Source: CAWBCR01 sp963787375
GTDB lineage: Bacteria > Chloroflexota > Anaerolineae > Aggregatilineales > UBA3940
Assembly: GCA_963787375.1 (NCBI GenBank)
Contig: CAWBCR010000017.1
Span: forward strand, 310,001-374,000
Direction: 5' to 3'
Length of the DNA: 64,000 nucleotides
In this document: positions 16,363 through 26,296 of the stretch, in pieces
Numbering within the stretch: position 1 is the stretch's first letter
Layout: each line of letters opens with the position of its first letter
The notes under the pieces: model-generated
Seen by the model: the letters and a program-made list of their open reading frames with translations, nothing else
Databases searched by the model: none
Told to the model about the DNA's origin: nothing
Made by a program: the position numbers and the translations under genes

Positions 16363-17583
16363 GTGACGCTGGAATTCCACAAGGTGACCGGCCAGGTCGA
16401 GCAGATGGGCCAGGTGCTGGCCGGCCAGAAGGAAGAGATCGACAGCAAGGTCGACATCGCGCTCCAGATACTGGGGGCCTATGCCGACGAAGCCTATCTG
16501 CCCTACATCCAGCAGCGCGTGCAGGACGCGGTCGACAAAGATGCCGGCTACCGGGGCGCGCGGCCTTTCGACGAGCCGCTAATGAACGTCTACGGACCTG
16601 CTCCGCTCCCCGATTCCGCGACGGTTGTCGCCACCGACGGATCGCAGATCGCGCCGGACACGCACGGCGTGGCCCTCTACTACCTGATCAACACCGGCAC
16701 AATCGTGCTGCATCACGGCAGCGGTGACGCGCCGGAGGTCATCAGCGAGCCGTCACTGTATTATGAGCCGGAGTACATGCGCACCGAGGATCGCGGGCTG
16801 ATCTCCTTGACGACGGTCGCCGCGCGCCGCACGGTGCTCGAAATGGCGACGCTGGCCGAGCAGGCCTGGCACCAGCGCGGCGAGGCACGCCCGCTGCTGG
16901 CGCTGACCGATGGGCCGCTGCTGCTGATCGGCATGGGTAACGAGGTCCCAGACCGGAACCAACTGCGAGACATGTACTTCAGCGCCATGTCACGCCTGCT
17001 CGACATCAAAGCCGGGCTGGCCGGCTACACCGACCGCCCGCGCAGCCGCTACGTCGTCGGGCTGCTGCACCTGCTCGATCTGCAAGAAGAGGATGTGTCG
17101 CGCACGTCGCTGGCAAACGATGGGCGGCTGGAAGGGGTTTTCGACGTTGAGCTGTTCCGTAGACTGCTCAAGCCGGGCGAGCGCAGCGCGCTGTTTATAC
17201 AGATGTCGCCGCTGAACAAGGAGTTTCGCCGCAGCGCCGGCGAGACGCACGAGATCACCCTGTTTTATCTGAACACCGCCGCACCGGGCGAACTGCCTAA
17301 GCTGGCGCGCGTTGAGCTGCCGATGTGGGTGGCACAGGACAAATTGCTGGTGGGCGAAGTCCATACCCTGATTTACCATCAGTGCCAGCAGCTTACTTCG
17401 CGCTACCCCTATGTGCTGACCCGTGCTCATGAGCTGGCGCTGGTCAAGCACGAAGAAGCGCAGCAGCTCAACCTGATGATCCAGGTGACGCTGACACGTT
17501 TTGGCCTGGAGGCATCTCAGAGTGAGAAGCAGTCGGGCAAAAACGCGGTGACCGGCAAACGCACGCGCTTCGAGGTCAAATAG
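16363..17583 (+). CDS. nurA: NurA-domain nuclease
   Basis: NurA-type 5'-3' exonuclease/endonuclease that works with HerA in resecting DNA ends. The catalytic acidic motif ATDGSQIAPD is near residue 88, and a second acidic patch (LLALTDGPLLL) near residue 185. The C-terminal helix region includes LIYHQCQQLTSRYPYVLTRAHELALV. The GTG at 16363 is chosen because AAGGAGGG lies seven bases upstream; an upstream in-frame start at 16294 has none. The protein is 406 residues. A TATAAT at 16324-16329 may be its -10. It is followed by a small gene and by herA on the same strand, so all three probably form one operon. Confidence 0.85.
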   Translation: MTLEFHKVTGQVEQMGQVLAGQKEEIDSKVDIALQILGAYADEAYLPYIQQRVQDAVDKDAGYRGARPFDEPLMNVYGPAPLPDSATVVATDGSQIAPDTHGVALYYLINTGTIVLHHGSGDAPEVISEPSLYYEPEYMRTEDRGLISLTTVAARRTVLEMATLAEQAWHQRGEARPLLALTDGPLLLIGMGNEVPDRNQLRDMYFSAMSRLLDIKAGLAGYTDRPRSRYVVGLLHLLDLQEEDVSRTSLANDGRLEGVFDVELFRRLLKPGERSALFIQMSPLNKEFRRSAGETHEITLFYLNTAAPGELPKLARVELPMWVAQDKLLVGEVHTLIYHQCQQLTSRYPYVLTRAHELALVKHEEAQQLNLMIQVTLTRFGLEASQSEKQSGKNAVTGKRTRFEVK

Positions 17584-17618
17584 CAGCGTGGCGCTCCTAT
17601 GATTGGTGAAGGGTAAAT

Positions 17619-18227
17619 ATGGCAATCAATTTGGATGAGCCGGTAGGGCATGTGCTGCGCGCCAGCACGTCCGGGTTTTCGGTCGGGGCGCGGGTCAGCA
17701 CCATCGAGGGGCCAGGCTTCGGCGTGATTGTGCGTGCCCAGCCACGCCTCGACAACCACGAGGTGGTCTACGGCCTGCTGTACGATATCCACATCGACGA
17801 CGATCCGCTGGTACGCCAGTTGGTGCTGGCCGACGCCATCAGCGACGAAACCATCCGCGATCAGCGTCAGCATCGCATCGTGCCGCTGGAGATGAGCGTG
17901 CTGGCGATTGCCTATCGCGACTATGACGGCGCGGTGCGCCACGCGCTGCCACCCCACCCCCCGTTGAGCCTCGACCCGGTGTTCCTGTGCAGCCCGGAGG
18001 AGGTCCGCGCAGTGGCGGGCCACTTCGACTATTTCCGGGTGGTCCTGAATGCGTCGCAGGTGCCCGGCGAGCAGCTTCTGGCGGCGGCGCTGCTCAACGC
18101 GGCCAGCACGATCCCTGAGGAGCAGCAGTACAGCTTCCTCGTCGAGGCTGGCCGCGAGGTCGCGCGTCTGATCGGTGGCGACCTGAATCGGCTGGATTAC
18201 CTGCTCAAGCTGATCTACCCCTCTTAG
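17619..18227 (+). CDS. Conserved small protein between nurA and herA (barrel-like, unknown function)
   Basis: A 202-residue protein I cannot assign to a named family. The first 70 residues are rich in beta-strand and glycine (GFSVGARVSTIEGPGFGVIV, YGLLYDIHIDDDPLVRQLV), reminiscent of the HAS-barrel at the N-terminus of HerA and ATP-synthase-like proteins. The C-terminal part is helical (QLLAAALLNAASTIPEEQQY). Its place between nurA and herA, with 35 and 20 bases to its neighbours, suggests a third component of the end-resection machine, for example an adaptor. That role is inference from context. Confidence 0.6.
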   Translation: MAINLDEPVGHVLRASTSGFSVGARVSTIEGPGFGVIVRAQPRLDNHEVVYGLLYDIHIDDDPLVRQLVLADAISDETIRDQRQHRIVPLEMSVLAIAYRDYDGAVRHALPPHPPLSLDPVFLCSPEEVRAVAGHFDYFRVVLNASQVPGEQLLAAALLNAASTIPEEQQYSFLVEAGREVARLIGGDLNRLDYLLKLIYPS

Positions 18228-18247
18228 CGGTTTGAAGGATTAACGGA

Positions 18248-19916
18248 ATGGCAAAAAAGAGCGTCAATGAGCTGGATGAGTTTTTCGGCGCGCGCGCGCC
18301 GCGCCTGGGTGTGGTGACGGGCGGCTCGTTGAGCCGCGGGCTGGACATCCGCCTCGATCCGGCTACCGACATCGAATCGTTGGCTGTGGGCCGCTACGTG
18401 GTCGTGCACGGCCAGCGCCGTTTCTTCTGCATGGTCACCGATATCGGCCTGGGTAACACCAACAACCAGATCACGCTGACCCCGCCCGACGTGCAGAACA
18501 ACGCGTTCCTGAAAGATGTCTATTCAGGCACGACGGCTTTTGGTACGCTGCACATCGCCCCAATGCTGATCATTGACAGCAGCGGCGGCGGCGAGCCGGT
18601 GCGCACCGTCCCACCGCATTTCCAGGAAGTGTGGACGGCTACCGAGCAGGACATCAACGACGTGTTCGGCCACGAGGACCAGGATCATTTTTATATCGGC
18701 TCGCCGCTGGAGCTGCTCGACACGCAGATCAACGTCGACCTGCGGCGGCTGGCGGAGCGCTCGGTAGGCGTGTTTGGGAAGAGCGGCACCGGCAAAAGCT
18801 ACCTGACGCGCATCCTGCTGGCGGGAATCATCGCCCGCAACTCGGCGGTGAACCTCGTCTTCGACATGCACAACGACTACGGCTGGGAAGTCTATAACGA
18901 GGAAGGCAACCGCGACAAAGGCCTCAAGCAGTTGTTCCCCAACAAAGTGGCGATCTTCACGCTGGACGACGAATCGTCACGGCGGCGCGGCGTGCGACCC
19001 GACTTCGTGGTGACGCTGGCTTACAGCGACATCGAGCCGGAGGACCTGGCTGCGCTGCGCCAGACGATGGACATTTCCGATACCATGCTCGACGCGGCCT
19101 ACACGCTGCGCCGCCGCAACGGGCGGACCTGGATTCAGTGGCTGCTGACGGCGCAGACCGAGGATATCGAGGACCTGCTGAACACGACCACCGTAAACGG
19201 CGCGGCGCTCTCGGCGCTCATCCGGCGGTTGGAGCGCTTCAAGCGCTGGGATTTCCTCACACCGCAGCCCGCCGGCGAACTCGGTGCAGGCCATCCTCGA
19301 CAGCATCGAGCAGGGCATCAGCGTGATCCTCGAATTTGGGCGCTACGGCAACGCGCTCGAAGCCTACATCCTGGTTGCCAACTACCTCACCCGCCGCATC
19401 CGCGAGCGCTACGTCAAGCGCATCGAGGCCTCGCTGGGCGATGAGGCGCAGCAGCCGCCGCAGCTCCTGATCACCATCGAGGAGGCGCACAAGTTCCTCG
19501 ACCCGATGATCGCCCGGCAGACGATCTTCGGCACCATTGCCCGCGAGCTGCGCAAGTACAAGGTGACGCTGCTGGTCGTCGACCAGCGCCCCAGCGCGAT
19601 TGACGAGGAGGTTATGTCGCAGATCGGCACGCGGGTGACGGCACTGCTCGACAACGAGCGCGACATCACCGCGGTGCTGATGGGCGTCAGTGGTGCGCAA
19701 GGCCTGCGCGAAGTTCTGGCAAGGCTCGATACGCGCCAGCAGGCGATCGTGTTGGGCCACGCCGTGCCGATGCCGGTCGTCATCAAGACCCGGCCTTACG
19801 ACGAGGCCTTTTACGCAGCGATGGGCGCGCCGCTCAGCGGCAAGAAGCTCAAGCAGGCCGCCAAGAAGGGTAGCAAGTCGCTGTATGGCGATGAGAAGTT
19901 CGAGGGCTTTGATTAA
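18248..19916 (+). CDS. herA: HerA-type DNA helicase/translocase (one frameshift)
   Basis: Hexameric FtsK/HerA-superfamily ATPase that translocates DNA and feeds NurA. The N-terminal HAS-barrel region (residues 1-130) precedes Walker A (GVFGKSGTGKSYLTRILLAG, near residue 180). The Walker B-like strand with its catalytic acid reads LLITIEEAHKFLDP. The C-terminal part includes LLVVDQRPSAIDEEVMSQIG, as in bipolar HerA helicases. The frame breaks at about 19269-19271, where CAGCCCGCCGG has one C too many; removing it joins LTP to PANSVQAILDSI. Total length after correction is about 556 residues. A perfect terminator follows directly. Confidence 0.85.
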
Positions 19917-19929
19917 GCGGGTTCACGCT

Positions 19930-19969
19930 GAATCAAAAGGCCTCCACCCGCGTGGAGGCCTTTTGATTC
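19930..19969. terminator. Bidirectional intrinsic terminator
   Basis: An 18-base-pair perfect stem (19930-19947 against 19952-19969) with loop CCGC lies between convergent herA and the DUF4349 gene. AAAA and TTTT are inside the arms. Confidence 0.85.
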
Positions 19970-19976
19970 GCTGCGC

Positions 19977-21012
19977 TTATTGTTCGATGGCAGCCCGCTT
20001 GCGCTGCCCGACGCGCACCCGCCAGATGATGAAGCGGATGACGCCGTAGATCACCGCTGCGAACAGCAGCAACCAGGGCAGCACGGCGATGACGAAGGTG
20101 ATCAGGAAGTCGCCAAAGTCGCGCAGGCCGTTGACCAGCGAGTTGACGGCGCGCCGCACCGTCTCCGCCGGACGCCAGCGCGTGTCGACCGGCTGGCTGA
20201 GGATGTAGGGCTGCAGGTCGATGCTGATCGAGGACAGCCGCGCCGACTCAGACAGGTACTGCATCTGACCCTTCAGTGATTCGAGGTCGGCCTCGCGCTG
20301 AGTCAACTGCTGCTCGGCCATCAGCAGGTCTTCCGTCGTCTCGGCGTTCTGCATCAACTGCTGCAAGCGGGCACGCGCCGCTTCGAGGCTCTGCACGCGG
20401 GCCTGCACATCGACGTAGTCGGCGGTCACGTCCTGGGCTGTCGTGCTAACCGACGGCGTGGTGCCCGCTGCAGACAGCTTCTGAATCTGATCCATGACCT
20501 CGTCAAAGTGCGTGGCAGGGACGCGGATCTGCATGTTGATGTAGGGCGCATCGCTGGCCCCGGCGTACTCGTTGCTGCTGACGACGAACGCCCCGTCGGC
20601 AGCCATGCTGTCTACAATCTGCTCGATCCGCGCTTTGGCATCCAGCGTGTCCTGCACCGACATGGAAATCGTGCCATTGCGGATGATCATCCGCTCGATC
20701 TGCTGCTGCACGGCAGCCGAGTCTGGTGCCGGATGCTTGCAGCGGCACCGGTGCCTCCGTCGCCGCTGGCAGTTGTTGGCGAGCCGCCTGGTCGGCTGCA
20801 ACTGCGCCTTCGGCATTGTATGCCGGACCGCCACCACCCACGCCATATCCCGGCGCGGCGGCAGCGGGGTAGCTCTCGTAGGCCAGGGTTGCCGTTCGGA
20901 GCCCGCTCCTTGATACCAGCCCAAGCGTCAGGACGATAGCGATCACGCAAACCACCACCGAACCCAGCGCAGCGCCACCAATAATGAGACTGTTCTTTAA
21001 CCTGGGGGACAT
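19977..21012 (-). CDS. DUF4349-type membrane protein (one frameshift)
   Basis: Predicted membrane-anchored protein of unknown function. An N-terminal membrane segment (IIGGAALGSVVVCVIAIVLT) is followed by a low-complexity Ala/Pro/Gly stretch. Next is the DUF4349 core (MIIRNGTISMSVQDTLDAKA, FVVSSNEYAG, TADYVDVQARVQSLEAARAR), a coiled coil, and a second membrane helix near the C-terminus (FLITFVIAVLPWLLLFAAVI). The frame changes near 20730; before it the protein reads MSPRLKNSLIIGG and after it PAPDSAAVQQQIERM. The ATG at 21012 has an excellent AGGAGGAGA. It is a single gene with no obvious partner. Confidence 0.75.
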
Positions 21013-21143
21013 GTTCTCCTCCTGAGAATATTGCCGTTCTTGTGAATAAGACGCCACAGGGGCACGGAGTGTTCCCGGAAGTTGGTATTATTGTACACTA
21101 GAATGGCTTACAACACGCCGGTTAGCCTCTTAAGGAACATCAT

Positions 21144-21912
21144 ATGGCTAACGACCCCCACGATGCAGAGACTCGCCTTGACCTGGTGGTGCAGGCTGGT
21201 GAGCTGCTGCTGGAGAACGGCGCGGCGACCTACCGCGTCGAAGAGACGATGGCCACACTGGGGCGCGCGCTCGGCCTGCCGGAGATCGCGATCTTCGCCA
21301 CGCCAACCGGCTTCATGCTGCAGGCCGCCGGACCAACTCATGCGCTGACGCGCGTGCGGCGGGTCAACCGGATGGGCGTCAACATGAACCGGCTGGTTTC
21401 GGTCAATCGTCTCTCGCGTGACGCGGCGCGCGGCGAACACACGCCGGAAAGCATTGCCACGCGTCTGGCCGCTATCCGCGCGCAAAAGCCGATCTATCCC
21501 ACCTGGCTGGTGGTCGGGGGAGTGGCTGTGGCCTGCGGCGCGTTTGTCGCTGCTTCTCGGCGGCGGCTGGCGCGAATTCGTCGCGACCGTGCTGGGCGCT
21601 CTGGCCGGGATGTTGATCCGTGTGTGGCTGCGTGGCAGCACGCTGGTACCGCTGTTCATTACGATTGGGGCTGCATTCGGGGCGACGGCTGCCAGTACAC
21701 TGGGCTGCCATGCGCTGCGCTGCCCCTCACCCGACCTCGCGCCGATTGCGGCGGTGCTGCAGCTAGTGCCTGGCGTGCCGCTGGTGACGTCGGTGATCGA
21801 CCTGGCGACGGGCGATATCCTTTCCGGCCTGACGCGCGGTGCGTACGCCGTGCTGATGGCGATTGGTGTTGCGCTGGGAATGCTGCTGGTGCTGGCCTGG
21901 AGCGTACACTGA
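21144..21912 (+). CDS. ThrE-type threonine/serine exporter, N-terminal-domain protein (one frameshift)
   Basis: Membrane exporter component of the ThrE family (DUF1212). The soluble N-terminal part reads LVVQAGELLLENGAATYRVEE and FATPTGFMLQA. The membrane part continues, after a frame break near 21550, as LLLGGGWREFVATVLGALAG with several hydrophobic segments to VLMAIGVALGMLLVLAWSVH. Corrected length is about 256 residues. The stop overlaps the start of the next gene as TGATG. Two-gene ThrE systems like this are common in bacteria; the exported amino acid is assumed from the family. Confidence 0.75.
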
Positions 21913-22361
21913 TGGCGTGGCTGCTGCCGTACCTGCGCGAGTTTGGCCTGGCGTTCGTCGCGACGCTGGGATTTGGGCTGCTGTTCAATGTGCCGTGCCG
22001 CACGCTGATCGCCTGCGGGTTGGTCGGGGCGCTGGGCCGGGTTGTGCGGCTGGTAGCACTCAATCTGGGCGGCAGCGTCATCGCCGGGACGTACGTCGGT
22101 GCGCTGATGATTGCGCTGGCAGGCTACGCGTTGGCGCGCTTCTACCACACGCCGCGCATGATCTTCACCGTCACGGGTGTGATTGCGATGGTGCCTGGCG
22201 TTCCGGCTTTTAGTATGATGCTCGAATTCGCAGCCGGGAACGTTGACAAGGGCCTGGTCGATGCGGTGGACACGGCGCTGATCACTGGCGCGCTGGCTCT
22301 TGGCCTGACGACGGTGCGGGTGTTGTCGCGCTTACCGGGGTCACCGTCGGGCGATCTGTGA
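21912..22361 (+). CDS. ThrE-type threonine/serine exporter, small (DUF3815) subunit
   Basis: Short membrane protein of 149 residues with four or five hydrophobic segments (FGLAFVATLGFGLLFNVPCR, GSVIAGTYVGALMIALAGYA, TGVIAMVPGVPAFSMMLEFA). Its pattern is that of the C-terminal half of ThrE exporters. Translation is probably coupled to the gene before it through TGATG. It happens to be in the same frame as the first part of that gene because of the frameshift there, but is a separate protein. Confidence 0.8.
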   Translation: MAWLLPYLREFGLAFVATLGFGLLFNVPCRTLIACGLVGALGRVVRLVALNLGGSVIAGTYVGALMIALAGYALARFYHTPRMIFTVTGVIAMVPGVPAFSMMLEFAAGNVDKGLVDAVDTALITGALALGLTTVRVLSRLPGSPSGDL

Positions 22362-22428
22362 TGCAGCATCGATCTGGCATGCCATGCACGGTACAATCAC
22401 CTCGCCGCTTGAGTGAAGGGACAGGTTG

Positions 22429-23445
22429 ATGGAAACTATTCACGTTCTGGTAACCATGCCGTTTCCAGATGAGTTCATCGATAAGCTGTCGAACGTTTCG
22501 CCCCGGTTGGAGGTTGTCCGGCACGAGATGAAGGCTGCTGAAGACTACACGGACTTGATCAAGGGCGTCGACGTGCTGTACGCGTCGGGGAGCCTGCTGC
22601 CCCAACCTGAGGAAGCCGCGAGTCTGAAGTGGGTGCAACTGCACTCAGCCGGCGTCGACACGGTGCTGGATCACCCATTGTATACCGGCACCGACGTGAC
22701 GTTTACCACAGCCAGTGGCATCCACACGGTGAATATGGCTGAATACACAATGGCCATGGTCCTCGCCTTTGCGCATCGCCTGCCGCGTATGTTCGAGGAT
22801 AGGGCAGCGGCGACCTGGGCCAAAGGACGCTGGGATCGCTACGTTCCGAGCGAGCTGCGCGGCGCGACTCTGGGCCTTGTGGGCTACGGCAGCATCGCGC
22901 GGGAGATCGCGCGACAGGCGCAGGGGTTCGGCATGAGAATCCTGGCGACCAAGCGCAACGTGCGCAGCCTGACCGACGAGACCTATCTGATCCCCGGCAC
23001 AGGCGACCCACAGGCCGAGATTCCGGAGCGAATCTACCCCATTCAGGCGCTCAAGTCGTTTCTCTCGGAATGCGACTATGTGGCGGTCACCCTGCCGCTG
23101 ACCGATAAGACCCGCAATCTGATCAACCCCGCGGCGCTGGCCGCCATGAAACCCACCGCCATCCTGATCAACATCGGGCGCGGCGGGGTGATCGACGAGG
23201 CAGCACTGATCGAGGCGCTGGACAAGAAGACCATCGGCGGGGCCGGGCTCGACGTGTATGCCATCGAGCCGCTGCCCGACGACAGCCCGCTGTGGAAGCT
23301 CCCCAACGTCATCATGAGCCCACACGTATCTGGCTTTACGCCGTATTACGATGATCGTGCTACCGACCTGTTCGCCGAGAACCTGCGGCGCTTTGTGGTC
23401 GGCGAGCCGCTGCTGAACGTGGTGGATCGCTCGCGAGATTACTAG
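22429..23445 (+). CDS. D-2-hydroxyacid dehydrogenase
   Basis: NAD-dependent dehydrogenase interconverting a 2-hydroxyacid and a 2-oxoacid. The Rossmann motif is LGLVGYGSIAREIA. The catalytic region contains INIGRGGVIDEAAL (Arg), then VMAIEP-like VYAIEPLPDDSP with the Glu, and SPHVSG with the His. Length is 338 residues, normal for the family. The ATG at 22429 is preferred over the TTG just before it. It is a single gene followed by a hairpin. The substrate (glycerate, lactate, phosphoglycerate) is not determined. Confidence 0.85.
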   Translation: METIHVLVTMPFPDEFIDKLSNVSPRLEVVRHEMKAAEDYTDLIKGVDVLYASGSLLPQPEEAASLKWVQLHSAGVDTVLDHPLYTGTDVTFTTASGIHTVNMAEYTMAMVLAFAHRLPRMFEDRAAATWAKGRWDRYVPSELRGATLGLVGYGSIAREIARQAQGFGMRILATKRNVRSLTDETYLIPGTGDPQAEIPERIYPIQALKSFLSECDYVAVTLPLTDKTRNLINPAALAAMKPTAILINIGRGGVIDEAALIEALDKKTIGGAGLDVYAIEPLPDDSPLWKLPNVIMSPHVSGFTPYYDDRATDLFAENLRRFVVGEPLLNVVDRSRDY

Positions 23446-23473
23446 ATCGCGCTGGTTGAACTGAAAACGCGGC

Positions 23474-23494
23474 GGGACGCACAAAGTGCGTTCC
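23474..23494. terminator. Hairpin between convergent genes, probable terminator
   Basis: GGGACGCAC-AAA-GTGCGTTCC forms a 9-base-pair stem (one G-U). The U-run is short (GTTT), so termination may be partial. Confidence 0.5.
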
Positions 23495-23514
23495 GTTTGC
23501 TGATGGCGTAGAGA

Positions 23515-24324
23515 TCAGGCCGGTGTGGGTACAACGTCGGCCAGCCCGGCAACGTACTCCGCGAACTGGCCCGCCTTACACGCTTCGATGTAGCGCAGAA
23601 TTTCCCCGCCCGCCAGTGGGTACAGGGGGTAGCACGACGTAGGCCACGCGCCATGCGGCGCGCACACCACGGCATGCACGACCGCGCCGGGAATGTCCAC
23701 GCGCTGGTCGAAGCCTTCGACGATCTCCTCGGCGGTAATGACGACCTGCTTTGCGCCTAGCGACAGTTCGAAGTCGATGGCGCGGTTGCCGTTAAGCAGC
23801 GCATTGCCGGAGGGGTCGGCTTTCAGCGCGTGGATCACTGCCACATCCCAGTCAATCGCTGGGAAGGCCATCAACTGCTGGCCGGGGTTGTATGGGTCGT
23901 CGATGATTCTGACGTCGGGCCGCAGCCGTGGAAGGTCGGTGCCCAGCCAGGCGAGGCCGGGCATAAAGCTGATGTTCGCCAGGTGCGCGCGGATGCCGAA
24001 GGAAAGGCTCGCCTCGGTTTCTTCGACGATCTTGACCTGGCCTTGATGGGCTGCCTCGGTGAACATCGGTGCCAGGCCAAAGATCTCCATGCCAAAGTAG
24101 CAGCTCCTCACGCGGGAAATCAGCCCTGCCCCCAGCAGTAGATCGCTTTCGTAGCTGGCGGTGAAGGCCAGCAGCGTCAGGTCGGTGGGCCGTGGGCGCT
24201 GGGCCAGCAGCGCCCGCACAAAGGCGACCGGGCGGCGGTAGAGCGTCATACCGCCCAGCGCAAGCGTTTGCCCCGGCCGGACCAGCGCTGCCGCATCTTG
24301 AAGCGTCGTGAGCTTGTCTTGCAT
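23515..24324 (-). CDS. CoA-transferase alpha subunit (glutaconate/3-oxoacid type)
   Basis: Alpha subunit of a class I CoA-transferase, which moves CoA between acyl groups. Seen features are VRPGQTLALGGMTLYRRPVAF (the glycine-rich start of the family), NISFMPGLAWLGTDL, and the late region AKQVVITAEEIVEGF. Length is 269 residues, usual for GctA-like subunits. No beta subunit lies next to it, but a matching beta-subunit gene is on the opposite strand at 26297-27133. The ADP-ribosylglycohydrolase gene ends 8 bases upstream on the same strand. Substrate is unknown. Confidence 0.8.
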   Translation of the reverse strand: MQDKLTTLQDAAALVRPGQTLALGGMTLYRRPVAFVRALLAQRPRPTDLTLLAFTASYESDLLLGAGLISRVRSCYFGMEIFGLAPMFTEAAHQGQVKIVEETEASLSFGIRAHLANISFMPGLAWLGTDLPRLRPDVRIIDDPYNPGQQLMAFPAIDWDVAVIHALKADPSGNALLNGNRAIDFELSLGAKQVVITAEEIVEGFDQRVDIPGAVVHAVVCAPHGAWPTSCYPLYPLAGGEILRYIEACKAGQFAEYVAGLADVVPTPA

Positions 24325-24332
24325 GGCTTCTC

Positions 24333-25271
24333 CTAGCTAACGCCGTACATGCTTTCTTTCTTCGCGGCCAGCCGTGAGGCGAGGTCCGTCAGGAGCTCGC
24401 GCCCTTCCACGCGCTCGATCCACTCCGCGGGAATGACACCCAGCCCATAGCGGGCTGCGACCAGCCCGCCGGCAATGCTGCCTACCGAGTCGGAGTCGCC
24501 GGCGATGTTGACCGCGCGCCGCACCGCACCAGGAAAATCACTGGTGTAGCGCGCGGTGCAGTACACTGCCATGGCCACGGCTTCGTCGGCGAGCCATCCG
24601 TTACCCAGGTGTTCCATCGCTGCCAGCTCGTCGGTCCACTCGGCCACGTGCCCGACCTTCAGCAGGGTATCGTAGAAACCCAGCGATACGTCCCCGCAGA
24701 ATTCCAGCATCTGATTGGCGTAGTCAACCGGGTGAACGCCATCCAGGGCCAGCTTGATAAGGTAGGCGGAGGCAATCGTCGCTGCATCGGCGGTGGGATG
24801 CGCGTGGGTGGCAATGCCGGTCGCGTGGGCAACTTCGCGCAGGCGCCCAGGGTCCTTCTGGTACAGGTAGCCAATCGGCGCAACACGGATGCAGGAACCG
24901 TTGCCCAGCCCCTGCGCGCTGCCCGCTTCGCGCCATGACAGGCCAGCCTCCAGCGCGCGAACGGCCTCGGTGACGGTGTGGCCCGGCGCGCGCGTGTTCT
25001 CCGGCGAGTTGCTCCAGTCGATGAGCCGACGCGTGACGACTTCCATCAGTGTGTCGATATCGGCGTCCCCGGCCTCGATGAGTGCCTCGGCGATGGCAAC
25101 CGTCATCTGCGTATCATCCGTAACCAGCGCCGGATTGGGCGGTTCCTGGATGCCTTCGTCGCCATAGGCAATCTTGATCTTGGGCATCTTCAGGAACTCG
25201 ATCGGCCAGCCCATCGCGTCGCCAAGCGCCAGCCCATACAATATCGCACGCGCGCGCTGTGAATCGGTCAT
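24333..25271 (-). CDS. ADP-ribosylglycohydrolase family protein
   Basis: DraG/ARH-type hydrolase that removes ADP-ribose from proteins or small molecules using two metal ions. Metal-binding motifs are visible: GLALGDAMG near the start, LVTDDTQMTVAIAEAL, and NIAGDSDSVGSIAGGLVAAR. The ATG at 25271 is chosen over a GTG at 25298 because GAGG lies upstream and the family begins close to the ALGDAMG motif. Length is about 312 residues. It is tightly linked to the CoA-transferase alpha gene, for which no functional reason is evident. Confidence 0.85.
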   Translation of the reverse strand: MTDSQRARAILYGLALGDAMGWPIEFLKMPKIKIAYGDEGIQEPPNPALVTDDTQMTVAIAEALIEAGDADIDTLMEVVTRRLIDWSNSPENTRAPGHTVTEAVRALEAGLSWREAGSAQGLGNGSCIRVAPIGYLYQKDPGRLREVAHATGIATHAHPTADAATIASAYLIKLALDGVHPVDYANQMLEFCGDVSLGFYDTLLKVGHVAEWTDELAAMEHLGNGWLADEAVAMAVYCTARYTSDFPGAVRRAVNIAGDSDSVGSIAGGLVAARYGLGVIPAEWIERVEGRELLTDLASRLAAKKESMYGVS

Positions 25272-25423
25272 TGGCGCAACCTCGGCAGGGGAACACAATC
25301 TCTGGATGGCATGAAGTCTACATCAGCCCGGAGAGTCGGCGCAAGGAACCGCCACAGCGCTGACTCCACGCCTCGTCGGTACATCTCTCACAGCGTTCTT
25401 ACGCATTTTGTACGTACAGCGTG

Positions 25424-25452
25424 TTACAATATGGAGTGGAATGACGTATAAA
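25424..25452 (+). promoter_or_regulatory. Weak candidate promoter of the metallopeptidase gene
   Basis: TTACAA (25424-25429), a 17-base spacer and TATAAA (25447-25452). The -35 is a poor match. The palindrome GTACGTAC lies just upstream at 25410-25417. Confidence 0.3.
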
Positions 25453-25499
25453 TTCATGGGTTGAAGAGATTGAAACGACCCAGGAGAGAATAGATACAA

Positions 25500-26207
25500 A
25501 TGTTTTTCCCGTTCTTTTTTGACCCACTTTACTTATTATTCATTGCCCCGGCGTTTCTGCTGATGCTGTATGCGCAGTGGCGCGTGAAATCGGCCTATAA
25601 CAAGTGGGGCAAGGTGCCCAACACGCGTGGGATCGTGGGCGCGAAGGCCGCCGAGCAGCTCATCAACCAGAACGGGCTGAATGGCCTGCGTATCCAACCC
25701 ATCGGTGGAAAGCTCACCGACAACTACGATCCGCGCAGCAAGACCCTGAATCTGTCTGAAGGGACCGCGCGCGGCACGTCGGTGGCCTCGCTGGCAGTCG
25801 TGGCGCACGAGATGGGCCACGCCATGCAGGACGCGACCGGCAGCCTGATGCTGCGGCTGCGCGGCGGGATCGTCCCGGCAGTGAACATCGGCTCGAACCT
25901 GGGGCCGATTCTGTTCATCGTGGGCTTCTTCCTGCGCTTCAGCCCGCTGATGTGGCTGGGCGTGGCGTTCTTCTCGATGGCGTTCGTGTTCGCGCTGATC
26001 ACCCTGCCGGTCGAGCTTGACGCCTCGGCACGCGCGATGAAGATGCTGCGCACCGACAACCTGCTTGTCGGCAACGACGAGCTGCATGGCGCGCGCGCGG
26101 TGCTTAACGCTGCTGCGCTGACCTACGTCGCGGCGCTGCTGACGGCGCTGTTCCAGCTTCTATACTACGTGCTGCTGGCTTCCGGTGGCAGCCGGCGTCG
26201 CCGCTAA
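25500..26207 (+). CDS. Membrane zinc metallopeptidase, YugP type
   Basis: Integral membrane peptidase of the YugP/neutral zinc metallopeptidase family. The zinc motif HEMGHAM appears near residue 104 in VVAHEMGHAMQDATG. Hydrophobic segments are at residues 5-25 and in FIVGFFLRFSPLMWLGVAFF, AFVFALITLPV and the C-terminal region. PVELDASARAMKML contains the third metal-ligand candidate (ELDAS). Length is 235 residues, normal. AGGAGAG supports the start. It is a single gene ended by a terminator. Confidence 0.85.
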   Translation: MFFPFFFDPLYLLFIAPAFLLMLYAQWRVKSAYNKWGKVPNTRGIVGAKAAEQLINQNGLNGLRIQPIGGKLTDNYDPRSKTLNLSEGTARGTSVASLAVVAHEMGHAMQDATGSLMLRLRGGIVPAVNIGSNLGPILFIVGFFLRFSPLMWLGVAFFSMAFVFALITLPVELDASARAMKMLRTDNLLVGNDELHGARAVLNAAALTYVAALLTALFQLLYYVLLASGGSRRRR

Positions 26208-26223
26208 TAACCCCTGGCTCTTA

Positions 26224-26254
26224 CACACGGCGTGTCCTAACAGCACGCCGTGTG
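26224..26254 (+). terminator. Intrinsic-type hairpin after the metallopeptidase gene
   Basis: Perfect 11-base-pair stem CACACGGCGTG (26224-26234) with CACGCCGTGTG (26244-26254) and a 9-base loop. No strong U-run follows. Confidence 0.6.
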
Positions 26255-26296
26255 CTATGATAGGGGCAGATATTCTGCCGACACAGGTGCTGCCCC

